NCBI GenBank assembly: GCA_002416125.1
Contig: DIBU01000020.1
Location: forward strand, 78,788 to 138,328
Length of the DNA: 59,541 bases
DNA from: Halieaceae bacterium UBA5044
GTDB taxonomy: Bacteria; Pseudomonadota; Gammaproteobacteria; Pseudomonadales; Halieaceae
Reading direction: 5' to 3'
Shown: piece after piece, positions 33,950 to 42,787 of the stretch
Numbering within the stretch: position 1 is the stretch's first letter
Layout: every line of letters begins with the position of its first letter
Notes under the pieces: generated by a model
Told to the model about the DNA's origin: nothing
The model's database searches: none
Seen by the model: the letters and a program-made list of their open reading frames with translations, nothing else
Translations under genes and position numbers: made by a program

Positions 33950-35301
33950 TAGCTCCAGTCTTCCAGCTTGCTTTCAAGGTAGTGAATGCTCACACCACCA
34001 GCTTGGAATGAGCGGTCCCGCACCAGTTCGCGGTGCAGCGCCGTGTTTGTGCGGATACCCTCTATGACCAGTTCATCAAGGGCCTGGCGCATCCGCGCCA
34101 GGGCGATCTCGCGGCTTTCGCCGTAGCTGATGATCTTGGCAATCAGGGAATCGTAGAACGGGGGTACGGTGTAGCCATCGTACAGATGCGAGTCGACGCG
34201 GATGCCGGGACCGCCGGGTGCGTGGAAGGTGGTGACCTTCCCTGGCGAGGGCATGAAGGTCTGGTGATCTTCCGCGTTGATGCGACATTCGAAGGCGTGA
34301 CCGCGAAAGGCCACCTGTTCCTGGGTGACCGACAGCGGCAGGCCGCTGGCGATGCGCAGTTGCTCGCGCACGATGTCGATGCCGGTGATCATTTCCGTCA
34401 CCGGGTGCTCCACCTGCACCCGGGTATTCATTTCAATGAAGTAAAAACCACCGTCTTCATAGAGAAATTCGAAGGTGCCGGCACCGCGATAGCCGATCTC
34501 GATGCAGGCGTTGACGCAGGCCTCGGCGACCTGGGCGCGCAGGTGCTCGTCGACACCGGGCGCCGGCGCTTCTTCCAATACCTTCTGGTGGCGGCGCTGT
34601 AGCGAGCAGTCCCTGTCCCCCAGGTGAATGGCGTTGCCCTGCCCGTCTGCGATGACCTGCACTTCCACGTGACGCGGCTTTTGCAGGAATTTCTCCAGGT
34701 AAACGACACCGGACCCGAAGGCGGCCGCGGCCTCGGCCTGGGTCAACTGCACCGAGTTCAGCAGCGCCGCTTCATTGTGCACAACCCGCATGCCGCGACC
34801 GCCACCGCCGGCGGCGGCCTTCACGATGACGGGGTAGCCGATGCGCCGGGCAATCTCCAATGTGCGCTCGGCGTCATCGGTGAGGGGGCCATCGGAGCCC
34901 GGAACTGTGGGCACGCCGGTCTTCTTCATGGCCTCAATGGCCGATACCTTGTCGCCCATGAGCCGGATGGTGTCGGCTTTCGGACCGATAAAGATGAAGC
35001 CGCTCTTCTCTACCTGCTCGGCAAAGTCCGCATTCTCGGCCAGGAACCCGTAACCGGGGTGAATAGCGCTTGCGTTGGTGACTTCCGCGGCACTGATGAT
35101 CGCGGGTACGTTGAGATAGCTTGCGGTGGAGGCTGCGGGACCGATACAGACCGCCTCGTCGGCGAGGCGCACGTGCATCAATTCGCGGTCTGCCTTGGAG
35201 TGGACCGCCACGGTCTTGATGCCCATCTCCTTGCAGGCCCGGAGAATCCGCAGGGCGATCTCACCGCGATTGGCGATGAGAACCTTTTCCAGCTTGGCCA
35301 T
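33949..35301 (-). CDS. accC: Acetyl-CoA carboxylase, biotin carboxylase subunit AccC
   Basis: Carboxylates the biotin carried by AccB in the first step of fatty acid synthesis. 450 aa ATP-grasp enzyme: KVLIANRGEIALRILRACKE, IHPGYGFLAENADFA, VKAAAGGGGRGMRVVHNEA, GDRDCSLQRRHQKVLEEAPA, EFLYEDGGFYFIEMNTRVQV, EHPVTEMITGIDIV. ATG at 35301 with AGAGGAAC upstream; 43 nt after accB. Confidence 0.97.
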   Translation of the reverse strand: MAKLEKVLIANRGEIALRILRACKEMGIKTVAVHSKADRELMHVRLADEAVCIGPAASTASYLNVPAIISAAEVTNASAIHPGYGFLAENADFAEQVEKSGFIFIGPKADTIRLMGDKVSAIEAMKKTGVPTVPGSDGPLTDDAERTLEIARRIGYPVIVKAAAGGGGRGMRVVHNEAALLNSVQLTQAEAAAAFGSGVVYLEKFLQKPRHVEVQVIADGQGNAIHLGDRDCSLQRRHQKVLEEAPAPGVDEHLRAQVAEACVNACIEIGYRGAGTFEFLYEDGGFYFIEMNTRVQVEHPVTEMITGIDIVREQLRIASGLPLSVTQEQVAFRGHAFECRINAEDHQTFMPSPGKVTTFHAPGGPGIRVDSHLYDGYTVPPFYDSLIAKIISYGESREIALARMRQALDELVIEGIRTNTALHRELVRDRSFQAGGVSIHYLESKLEDWS

Positions 35302-35344
35302 GATGTGTTCCTCTGCTTGCGGCGCGCGGGCGCCGGTGGCTGTG

Positions 35345-35812
35345 TCAGACGATGGAGAACAGAGGCTGCTCGAATTCAACCGCCTCACCGTTGTCGACCA
35401 GGATGGCCTCGATGGTGCCGGACTTGTCCGCTTCGATCTGGTTCATCATTTTCATGGCTTCGACGATGCAGAGGACATCGCCCACCTTCACGCTCTGGCC
35501 CACTTCGACGAAAGCGGGCGACGTGGGCGAGGGGGAGCGGTAGAAGGTGCCCACCATCGGCGAGGTGATGAGTTTGCCACTGTGCACCGGTGCGCTGGGC
35601 GCTGCCGCTTCTGCCGCGGGTGCAGGGGTCGCCGCCGGAGCGCTGGGCGCCGGCGCCGCAGCGGGGGCTGGTGCCTGTGCATAGGCCGCCATCAGGGGTT
35701 GGGCGCTGTTGCGGCTGATGCGCACAGACTCTTCCCCCTCCTTGATTTCTATCTCATCGATGTTGGACTCTTCCAGCAATTCGATCAGCTTTTTAACTTT
35801 GCGAATGTCCAT
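35345..35812 (-). CDS. accB: Biotin carboxyl carrier protein AccB
   Basis: 155 aa. N-terminal MDIRKVKKLIELLEESNIDE, a flexible Ala/Pro-rich linker (residues about 40-75) and the biotinyl domain with biotinylation site EAMKMMNQIEADKSG. Carries carboxybiotin between AccC and the AccAD transferase (not in this window). Operon with aroQ upstream and accC downstream. Confidence 0.97.
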   Translation of the reverse strand: MDIRKVKKLIELLEESNIDEIEIKEGEESVRISRNSAQPLMAAYAQAPAPAAAPAPSAPAATPAPAAEAAAPSAPVHSGKLITSPMVGTFYRSPSPTSPAFVEVGQSVKVGDVLCIVEAMKMMNQIEADKSGTIEAILVDNGEAVEFEQPLFSIV

Positions 35813-35837
35813 GACAGGGCTCTCTCTGGTTTTCGTT

Positions 35838-36281
35838 TCAGGGCTGTTCCAGTTGCCGCAGGGCGGCCAGTAAAGCGAGTTCGTAACCGTGCGCGCCCAG
35901 TCCGCAGATCACACCCACCGCCAGATCGGAGAAATACGAGTGCTGTCGAAAGGGCTCTCGGGCGTGGGTGTTGGACAGGTGCACTTCGATAAAGGGAATC
36001 GCCACTGCTGCCAGGGCGTCCCGCAGCGCGACGCTGGTGTGGGTAAACGCCGCCGGGTTGATCAGGATGAAGTTCACCCCTTCGCGCCGCGCATCGTGGA
36101 TGCGCTCCACGAGTTCGTATTCCGCGTTGCTCTGCATGGCGAGCAGGTGATGCCCCTGCGCGGTGGCAACGTGAGTCAGTCGGCTGTCAATGTCGGCGAG
36201 GGTGGTGTGGCCATATACGGCGGGTTCACGCTCCCCCAGGAGGTTCAGGTTGGGACCGTGCAGTACCAGAATGGTGGCCAT
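35838..36281 (-). CDS. aroQ: Type II 3-dehydroquinate dehydratase AroQ
   Basis: Third step of the shikimate pathway. 147 aa: VLHGPNLNLLGEREPAVYGH with catalytic Tyr23, INPAAFTHTSVALRDAL with catalytic His, EVHLSNTHAREPFRQHSYFS. ATG at 36281, AGGCGA upstream. The aroQ-accB-accC linkage is conserved in gammaproteobacteria. Confidence 0.97.
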   Translation of the reverse strand: MATILVLHGPNLNLLGEREPAVYGHTTLADIDSRLTHVATAQGHHLLAMQSNAEYELVERIHDARREGVNFILINPAAFTHTSVALRDALAAVAIPFIEVHLSNTHAREPFRQHSYFSDLAVGVICGLGAHGYELALLAALRQLEQP

Positions 36282-36514
36282 GGTTATTCGCCTGTGCGCT
36301 TTTTGACCCATTGCGCCAAAGTCTGGCTGAAAAATCCGTGGCTGTCCATCCGTGAGCAGGATTTTTTAGAAAATAGCGGATGTTAGCCGCCAGTTAGGCG
36401 AATTTTTCCCATTTCCGGTAGATAGCGGCACAGAGGCCCGCGAAACAGGCGCAATGGCTGAAGTTGCACGAAAACCAGCGTATTTCCGGCAAAACGCGAG
36501 GAGATCAGCGCGAT
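36282..36514. other. Intergenic region between aroQ and dsbD
   Basis: 233 bp, noticeably more AT-rich than its surroundings. It should hold the aroQ-accB-accC promoter on the minus strand and the end of dsbD's leader-less upstream side, but I find no clear -35/-10 pair, hairpin with T-run, or small ORF with a ribosome site. Confidence 0.5.
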
Positions 36515-38257
36515 CTAGCCTTTATCTGTCGAAATACGTTCCAGCGAGCTGATAACCCCATTGCGTGTCAGTACCTGGGGCAGGAGCACAGGTGCCGCCG
36601 CGGAGTCGGCCGGATACAGCACATACAGGGGGATTCCGGAGCGGCCGTGGCTGCGCAGGTAGTTGGCAATATCGGCATCATAGTTGGTCCAGTCTGCCAC
36701 CAGAAAGGCGACGTTGTGCTCCCGGAACGCGGACTGCACCGCCTCGGTGTAGAGCACACCCCGCTCGTTGGCGATGCAGGTGATGCACCAGTCGGCGGTG
36801 ACGTCAACGAAAACCGGGCGACCCGAGCGACGCAGCTCCTCCACCCGTTCCTCTGACCAGACCGATGCATCGTCGACCCCCGTGTCCGGTGCTGCGGGTA
36901 TGCGCCAGAGCCCCAACGCCACTGCACCCGCTAGACTGGCGAGGGCGAGTACCCTGCGAGCCGTCCGGCCAGACGAGGCCCGGCCAGACGAGGTGTTTCC
37001 CTGCCACAGCCACAGTGCCAGCGCCAGGAGCAGGCCACCGCTGAGGGCGGCGGCCATGGTATCCACGCTGGTCTGGCGCCCGGCAACCCACAATAACCAG
37101 ATGGCCGTGGCGTAGAGCGGAAAGGCCAGCAACTGCTTCAGCGTTTCCATCCACGCCCCGGGCCGCGGCAGCCAGTCACGGGCCCGGCTGCTGTAGCTCA
37201 GCAGTAACATTGGCGCTGCCATGCCCGCCCCGAGGGCAAAGAAGATGGCGAGCGACACCAGTGCGGGCTGGGTCAGCGCGAAACCCAGCGCGGTGCCCAT
37301 AAAGGGCGCCGTGCAGGGGCTGGCCACGACCACGGCCAGCACACCGGTAAAAAAGCTACCCGCCGATCCCTGGCGCCCGGCCAGGCTGCCGCCCAGGTTC
37401 ATTACGCTGCTGCCGAGCTGCACCATGCCAGACAGCGAGAGCCCCATGGCCAGGAACAGGTAGGCGAGGGCGATGACAAAGCCCGGGGATTGCAGCTGGA
37501 ACCCCCAGCCCACCGCCTGCCCCGCAGTCTGCAGGGCGATCAGCACACTGGCGACGGCCAGGAAACTGGCAATAACGCCGAGGGTGTAGAGCCAGCCGTG
37601 GTGCAGGCGTTCCTGTCGACCGGTGTTGGCAAAGCCGAGGACTTTCAGCGAGAGCACAGGGAATACACAGGGCATCAGGTTCAAGATGGCGCCTCCGAAG
37701 AACGCCAGCAGCAGCATGTAAGGCAGGGCCGACAGGCGTGCACCGGCGGCAGGGAGGCTCGCAGCCGCAGTGGCCGGCGCCAGGGCGACCGGGTTGACCT
37801 GGCCCGTACCGAAGTCTATGTCGAAGACTTCAGTGCGCGGTGGATAGCAGAGCCCGGCATCGGCGCAGCCCTGTGACTGCACGCTGAGACGGGCGAAGCC
37901 CGGCGGCTCCCGGGCCTGAAGCTGCACTTCAACCTCGTTGTAGTACACCTGCACATCGCCGAAGAATTCGTCACTGCGGGCCAGCCCGGGAGGCACCTCG
38001 GCGCCGACTTCCAGGGGCTCCCCGCCATGCTCGAGACGGAAGTCGAAGGCGTGCTGGTACAGGTAATAGCCCTCGGCGATTCGCCAGTAGAGCCTTATCC
38101 GGCCATCGTCCGCGGGCTCCACAGCAAGCTGGTACGCCTCCTCCACCGGCAGGAAATCGGGTTGTGCAAAGGGGTTCGCCCCCGGTGTGCCGGTGGGAAG
38201 CTGGGCCAGCACCAAACTGCTGTACAACCAGAGCAGGCTGGCAAGCACGAAACGCAT
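36515..38257 (-). CDS. dsbD: Thiol:disulfide interchange protein DsbD
   Basis: Carries electrons from cytoplasmic thioredoxin across the inner membrane to periplasmic substrates (DsbC, cytochrome c maturation, reductases). 580 aa. Signal peptide MRFVLASLLWLYSSLVLA; alpha domain with cysteine pair in GCADAGLCYPP; eight-helix beta domain with the cysteines of NLMPCVFPVLSLK and SPCTAPFMGTALG; C-terminal thioredoxin domain with VTADWCITCIANE. A 15-bp in-frame duplication (SSGRA/SSGRT) lies in the linker before the last domain. The ATG at 38257 has AAGGA upstream. Confidence 0.95.
   Translation of the reverse strand: MRFVLASLLWLYSSLVLAQLPTGTPGANPFAQPDFLPVEEAYQLAVEPADDGRIRLYWRIAEGYYLYQHAFDFRLEHGGEPLEVGAEVPPGLARSDEFFGDVQVYYNEVEVQLQAREPPGFARLSVQSQGCADAGLCYPPRTEVFDIDFGTGQVNPVALAPATAAASLPAAGARLSALPYMLLLAFFGGAILNLMPCVFPVLSLKVLGFANTGRQERLHHGWLYTLGVIASFLAVASVLIALQTAGQAVGWGFQLQSPGFVIALAYLFLAMGLSLSGMVQLGSSVMNLGGSLAGRQGSAGSFFTGVLAVVVASPCTAPFMGTALGFALTQPALVSLAIFFALGAGMAAPMLLLSYSSRARDWLPRPGAWMETLKQLLAFPLYATAIWLLWVAGRQTSVDTMAAALSGGLLLALALWLWQGNTSSGRASSGRTARRVLALASLAGAVALGLWRIPAAPDTGVDDASVWSEERVEELRRSGRPVFVDVTADWCITCIANERGVLYTEAVQSAFREHNVAFLVADWTNYDADIANYLRSHGRSGIPLYVLYPADSAAAPVLLPQVLTRNGVISSLERISTDKG
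36966..36995. repeat. 15-bp in-frame tandem duplication inside dsbD
   Basis: CGGCCAGACGAGGCC followed by CGGCCAGACGAGGTG. It encodes two copies of a Ser-Ser-Gly-Arg unit in the linker between the membrane and C-terminal thioredoxin domains, where length change should be tolerated. Confidence 0.75.
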
Positions 38258-38357
38258 GAGCAATCCTTGTAGGGTAGCGGCCGTGTGCCGCGTCGCGATT
38301 GTAGCAGCCTGCGCCGGGCGGCCCAACGAAATGGCGCCAACCGGCGCTGCGCGCAAG

Positions 38358-38366
38358 TGTTATAAT
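38358..38366 (+). promoter_or_regulatory. Extended -10 promoter of the copper chaperone gene
   Basis: TGTTATAAT, a perfect extended -10 (TGn + TATAAT), 47 nt before the GTG start. No clear -35. Start of transcription expected near 38373. Confidence 0.6.
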
Positions 38367-38412
38367 CTGAGCCTCGCATATCGTGATAGTTTCATTGCAG
38401 GAGAGAAAAAAG

Positions 38413-38880
38413 GTGAGCCAAAGAGGTATTCGTTCTGCGCTGTTTCTCGTTGTGCTCGCACTGCCGTTGGCTCAGGCTGCGGCCGCTCAGGTGGCGCTGG
38501 AGGGAGCCTGGGTGCGCGCACTGCCGCCGACCCAGACGCGCACTGCGGCCTATCTGACGGTGCGCAATGCCAGTGCTGAGGCGGTTGTCATCAGCGGTGC
38601 CAGCACGCCCATTGCGGGGCGCGTGGAGCTGCACGAAACCCTGCAGAGCGAGGGCATGATGCGCATGCAGGAGCAGTCTGAGGTCCGGGTGCCGGCTGGC
38701 GCTGAGGTGTCGTTCGTTCCCGGCGGTCTGCACCTCATGCTGCTGGACCTGGACGCCATGCCGGCCGTGGGTGATGTGGTGGAGCTGTGCCTGACTATCG
38801 ACGGCGCGCCGCTGTGTACCCCGGCGGAGACCCGTCGCGATGCCGCCCCCGCAGGCCATCACGACCACCAGCACCACTGA
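38413..38880 (+). CDS. Periplasmic copper chaperone of the PCu(A)C family
   Basis: 155 aa. Signal peptide ALFLVVLALPLAQAAAAQ. Core GAWVRALPPTQTRTAAYLTV; the copper ligands of the H(M)X10MX21HXM pattern appear in ELHETLQSEGMMRM and VPGGLHLMLLDLD. A C-terminal His tail (HHDHQHH) may add metal binding. These proteins deliver Cu(I) to the CuA centre of cytochrome oxidase; no Sco or oxidase gene is nearby. GTG at 38413 is chosen since AGGAGAG lies 7 nt upstream; a reading from 38383 is possible. Confidence 0.88.
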   Translation: MSQRGIRSALFLVVLALPLAQAAAAQVALEGAWVRALPPTQTRTAAYLTVRNASAEAVVISGASTPIAGRVELHETLQSEGMMRMQEQSEVRVPAGAEVSFVPGGLHLMLLDLDAMPAVGDVVELCLTIDGAPLCTPAETRRDAAPAGHHDHQHH

Positions 38881-38909
38881 ACGGCCTTTGCGCCAGGGAG
38901 TGAACAACC

Positions 38910-39947
38910 ATGACAGGATTGCAGGATCGCATCGCCAACTGGCGTGACGGCGCGCTGCCCGGCGGCCTCTGGGCGCGGCGTCTGGGTGGCGCAGTGCTGG
39001 TGTATCTGCTGTTGGCCGTGCTCGTGGGTGCCTACTGGAGCCTGACGCCCGCGCCCTTCGATGTCGCAGAGCGTGCGAGCAGCTACTCGACGCGAACGGG
39101 GGGCCAGGTCGCCGTGGGTTCCACCACCACGGCAGCCCTGATCGGCGCCGTGGAAACCCTGCTGGAGAAGCCTGGCGGCTACCTCAGTAACGATGTGGCA
39201 CCGCCGGGGCTCTGGCTGGACAACATCCCCAACTGGGAATTTGGTGTGCTGATACAGTCCCGCGATCTGGCGCGTGCCATGCGCGAGGTGTTCAGTCGCT
39301 CGCAATCCCAGTCGCGGGAAGACCAGGATCTGGCACTTGCGGAGCCGCAGCTCAACTTCAATTCTGACAGCTGGATCCTGCCGACGACCGAGGCACAGTA
39401 CCGGGATGGCGTGAAACACCTGCACAGCTACCTCGCGCGTCTGGAGGATGACAACGACAGCGATGCCCAGTTCTACGCCCGTGCTGACAACCTCCGCTAC
39501 TGGCTGGCCACCGTGAGTTCACGCCTGGGCAGTCTGTCCCAGCGGCTGAGCGCCAGCGTGGGGCAGCGTCGCCTGAATACGGATCTGGCGGGCGACGGCA
39601 GTGCGCGGCAGTCAACACCAGCGCCGGCCGAGATGCTGGTCAGCACCCCCTGGCTGGAGATCGACGACGTGTTCTTTGAAGCACGTGGCACCGCCTGGGC
39701 GCTGATTCATTTCCTGAAAGCGGTGGAAGTGGACTTCGCGGACGTGCTGGCCAACAAAAACGCGCAGGTCAGCGTGCAGCAGATCATTCGCGAGTTGGAG
39801 GCCACCCAGGACGTGGTGTGGAGCCCGATGATCCTCAACGGCAGCGGCTTCGGCCTGCTGGCGAATCATTCGCTGGTCATGGCGTCCTACATCAGCCGCG
39901 CCAACACCGCGATGATCGATCTGCGCGATTTGCTCGCCCAGGGCTAG
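38910..39947 (+). CDS. DUF2333 family protein
   Basis: 345 aa. One N-terminal membrane helix (LGGAVLVYLLLAVLVGAYWS, residues about 25-45), then a helical, presumably periplasmic region: TTTAALIGAVETLLEKPGGY, DNIPNWEFGVLIQSRDLARA, LQFN-like PQLNFNSDSWILPTTEAQYR. The GGYLSND..PPG..LDN..NWEFG block is the family hallmark. Function unknown. 29 nt after the copper chaperone, AGGGAGTG ribosome site, so co-transcription is likely. Confidence 0.85.
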   Translation: MTGLQDRIANWRDGALPGGLWARRLGGAVLVYLLLAVLVGAYWSLTPAPFDVAERASSYSTRTGGQVAVGSTTTAALIGAVETLLEKPGGYLSNDVAPPGLWLDNIPNWEFGVLIQSRDLARAMREVFSRSQSQSREDQDLALAEPQLNFNSDSWILPTTEAQYRDGVKHLHSYLARLEDDNDSDAQFYARADNLRYWLATVSSRLGSLSQRLSASVGQRRLNTDLAGDGSARQSTPAPAEMLVSTPWLEIDDVFFEARGTAWALIHFLKAVEVDFADVLANKNAQVSVQQIIRELEATQDVVWSPMILNGSGFGLLANHSLVMASYISRANTAMIDLRDLLAQG

Positions 39948-39954
39948 CGGGGTA

Positions 39955-40299
39955 CTACTTGCGGTCGTAGCGCAGCCGGGTGCCGGTGTCCAGCGAGAGC
40001 CGGATCTCATCCGCGCTGATGGCCTCGGGGAAGTAGGTCCCCGACAGCTTGGCGTCCAGCAGGCTGGCGCCTTCCAGGTTGGTTTCCCGGAAGTCGATGC
40101 CGCTGAGATCCGCATTGCGAAAATAGGAGTTACTGAAATCGAGGCCGCGCGCGTTCATATTGCGCAGGTCTCGGCCGCGATAATCGCCACTGCGCAGTTC
40201 GCCCGTGTCCAGTACATCGCGCTGTTCGTTGAAGCCTTTGATATCTTCATTGCGCAGCAGCTGGTAGAGCGGGTCTTGCTTGATTTCAGGTTTGCTCAT
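39955..40299 (-). CDS. Pentapeptide-repeat protein
   Basis: 114 aa. Central repeats with the A(D/N)LxG/F pattern: DYRGRDLRNMNARGLDFSNS then YFRNADLSGIDFRETNLEGA. Only about eight pentapeptides, so a short right-handed beta helix, too short for a Qnr/MfpA gyrase mimic. No signal peptide, so cytoplasmic. Function unknown. Divergent from polB. Confidence 0.75.
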   Translation of the reverse strand: MSKPEIKQDPLYQLLRNEDIKGFNEQRDVLDTGELRSGDYRGRDLRNMNARGLDFSNSYFRNADLSGIDFRETNLEGASLLDAKLSGTYFPEAISADEIRLSLDTGTRLRYDRK

Positions 40300-40370
40300 T
40301 GTGATCTTCCAGGGAGGCGGGCGTGGTCCGGTCGGTGTTATGTCCGTTAGCTTAAGGCACCTGCATCGAT

Positions 40371-42755
40371 ATGCCTAGCACGTCGGCGCCAGAGTCGGTG
40401 GAGCTCGCTGGTTTTCTGCTCACACGGCAGTGGCGTGAGAGCCAGGGTGGCATTGTCGTTGAGCTCTGGTTTGCCACGGCGCGCGGTCCCGTGCAGGTGG
40501 AGATCGAGGGTGAGCGTGCGGTGTTCTTTCTCGCCGCTCCGGAGGCGGAGCAGCAGCGTGCACTACTGGCGCTGCAGGCCGGCGTGGAGCTCAAGCCTCT
40601 GGGTCTGCGCAATTTCGCCATGCAGCCCGTGACGGGCGTCTATAGTCCTGGCTACCGGCAGTCCCGAGCGCTCGCCGACCGCCTGCTGGAGCGCGGCGCG
40701 GACCCGCTGGAGGCGGACATCAATCCGGCCGATCGTTACCTGATGGAGCGGTTCATCACCGGGGGCGCCCAACTGGCGGGTCAACTGGAGCAGCGAACGG
40801 GTCACGGCTACATGCGCAACCCGCAGCTGCGTCCCGCAGCACTGCGCCCGCAATTGACCATGGCCTCTTTCGACATTGAAACCGCCATGGAAGGCCTGCA
40901 GCTGTATTCGATTGCCGTGCACGTGACACCTGCGGCAGGGGACACCGGCGGCCAGCAGTTGCGACGCGTTTTCATGCTGGGCGCCTGCGACGCCGGGGAG
41001 CAGGTTGAAGCGCTGCCCACGCAACGCGCGGTGCTGGAACGTTTCCTTGACTTCATTGCCGAGGTCGATCCGGACGTGCTGGTTGGCTGGAATGTCGTGA
41101 ATTTCGATACGTGGTACCTGCAGCGACTGGCAGATGCCCTGGGTGTGCCTCTGCGTCTGGGTCGCGCCGGCACCACCGTACACTGGCGCACACTGGATGA
41201 GGACGGAGAGCGGCGCAGCGCGCGGCTGCCGGGGCGCCTGCTGATTGATGGCATTGAACTCCTGCGCGCTGCCTTCTACCGCTTCGAAAGCTTTGCCCTG
41301 GATGCCGTGGCGCGCGAGTTGCTCGGTACCGGCAAGCTGCTGCAGGGTGCCGGGCGCGGCGAAGAGATCGGCCGCCTGTTCCAGGAGGACAAGGCGCGGT
41401 TGGCAGCGTACAACCTGCGCGACTGTGAGCTGGTATCGGATATTTTTGCCCACGCGGGGTTGCTGGACTTCGCCATCGCGCGCAGTGTCATGACGGGACT
41501 CAACCCGGATCGGCTGGGGGGCTCCGTCGCCTCATTCGATAACCTGTACCTGCCCCGGCTGCACCGCGCTGGCTTTGTTGCACCCAACCCGCAGCGCGAT
41601 CAGGAGCCGAGTCCCGGCGGCGTCGTGCTGGATTCGCGTCCCGGCCTTTACCGACACGTGCTGGTGCTGGACTTCAAGAGCCTCTATCCCAGTATCATTC
41701 GCACCTTCTGCATCGACCCGCTGGGCCTCGCCCTGGGCCTTGCCAACCCGCGGCAGGAGGCTTCGGTGCCGGGCTTTGCCGGCGCTCGCTTTGCGCGCCG
41801 AGGGCACATTCTGCCGGCCCTCATCGAGACGCTCTGGCAGCGGCGGGATGCGGCCAAGCAGGCGCAGGATGCACCGCTCTCTCAGGCGATCAAGATCATC
41901 ATGAATTCGTTCTACGGGGTGCTCGGCAGTCCGGGGTGTCGCTTCTTCGATGCCCGCCTGGCCAGCAGTATCACTCGCCGCGGGCATGAGATACTGCTGC
42001 GAACCCGGGAGCGCATTGAGTCCCTGGGCCACCAGGTGATCTACGGCGACACGGATTCCGTGTTCGTGTGGATTGCTGATGCCGCCGATGACGCAGCCGC
42101 AGAGGCCGCGGGGCGCCTCCTGCAGCGCGACCTCAATCGCTGGTGGCAGCAGCAGCTGCGCGAAGCGTTCGCCCTGGACTGTGCCCTGGAACTGGAATTC
42201 GAAACGCATTACCGGCGGTTTCTCATGCCCACCATTCGCGGCTCGGAGAAAGGCTCGAAGAAGCGCTACGCCGGCCTGGTGGGTACGGGGGCAGCGGAGC
42301 ATGTGGTGTTCAAGGGCCTGGAGAATGTGCGCACGGACTGGACCAGGCTCGCCCGCGACTGTCAGCAGGCGCTGTACCGGCGCGTATTTCTGGACCAGCC
42401 CTGGGAGGCCTGGCTGCAACAGCTGGTCGCGGCGGTGCTGGCAGGAGACCACGATGGGGACCTGGTATACCGCAAGCGGCTGCGCCGTCGCCTGATGGAT
42501 TATGAACGCAACGTTCCGCCCCATGTGCAGGCTGCGCGTCGCTATGCCGACCACGGCCTGTCGCCTCCCGCGCGGGGCGACTGGGTGGAATACGTGATGA
42601 CGACCTCGGGGCCCGAGCCGGCCGCCGCTCCCCGGTCGCCGCTGGACTACGGGCATTATCTGGAGCGGCAGCTGGCGCCGGTGGTGGACGGCATACTCGG
42701 TTTTCTCGACACGTCCTTCGCGGCGGTTACCGGGCGTCAGATGGACCTGTTCTGA
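40371..42755 (+). CDS. polB: DNA polymerase II (family B)
   Basis: Replicative-fold repair polymerase used in translesion synthesis and replication restart in E. coli. 794 aa. 3'-5' exonuclease motif I FDIETAME (near 166); exo II VGWNVVNFDTWYLQ; polymerase motif A LDFKSLYPSIIRTFCIDP (near 433); motif B KIIMNSFYGVLGSPG (near 507); motif C IYGDTDSVFVW (near 560). All catalytic acids are present. I see no LexA-type box (CTG-N10-CAG) in the 70 nt upstream, so damage induction is not supported by sequence. Confidence 0.96.
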   Translation: MPSTSAPESVELAGFLLTRQWRESQGGIVVELWFATARGPVQVEIEGERAVFFLAAPEAEQQRALLALQAGVELKPLGLRNFAMQPVTGVYSPGYRQSRALADRLLERGADPLEADINPADRYLMERFITGGAQLAGQLEQRTGHGYMRNPQLRPAALRPQLTMASFDIETAMEGLQLYSIAVHVTPAAGDTGGQQLRRVFMLGACDAGEQVEALPTQRAVLERFLDFIAEVDPDVLVGWNVVNFDTWYLQRLADALGVPLRLGRAGTTVHWRTLDEDGERRSARLPGRLLIDGIELLRAAFYRFESFALDAVARELLGTGKLLQGAGRGEEIGRLFQEDKARLAAYNLRDCELVSDIFAHAGLLDFAIARSVMTGLNPDRLGGSVASFDNLYLPRLHRAGFVAPNPQRDQEPSPGGVVLDSRPGLYRHVLVLDFKSLYPSIIRTFCIDPLGLALGLANPRQEASVPGFAGARFARRGHILPALIETLWQRRDAAKQAQDAPLSQAIKIIMNSFYGVLGSPGCRFFDARLASSITRRGHEILLRTRERIESLGHQVIYGDTDSVFVWIADAADDAAAEAAGRLLQRDLNRWWQQQLREAFALDCALELEFETHYRRFLMPTIRGSEKGSKKRYAGLVGTGAAEHVVFKGLENVRTDWTRLARDCQQALYRRVFLDQPWEAWLQQLVAAVLAGDHDGDLVYRKRLRRRLMDYERNVPPHVQAARRYADHGLSPPARGDWVEYVMTTSGPEPAAAPRSPLDYGHYLERQLAPVVDGILGFLDTSFAAVTGRQMDLF

Positions 42756-42787
42756 ACCTGCCCGGCAGCCGCATGTCGCGGCGATGT

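Noticed and set aside
35582..35690. Low-complexity Ala/Pro stretch in accB as a possible repeat element
   Set aside because: It is the normal flexible linker of biotin carboxyl carrier proteins.
39955..40299. Pentapeptide protein as a Qnr/MfpA-like gyrase protector
   Set aside because: It has far fewer repeats than the roughly 200-residue Qnr/MfpA proteins and is not linked to gyrase or resistance genes.
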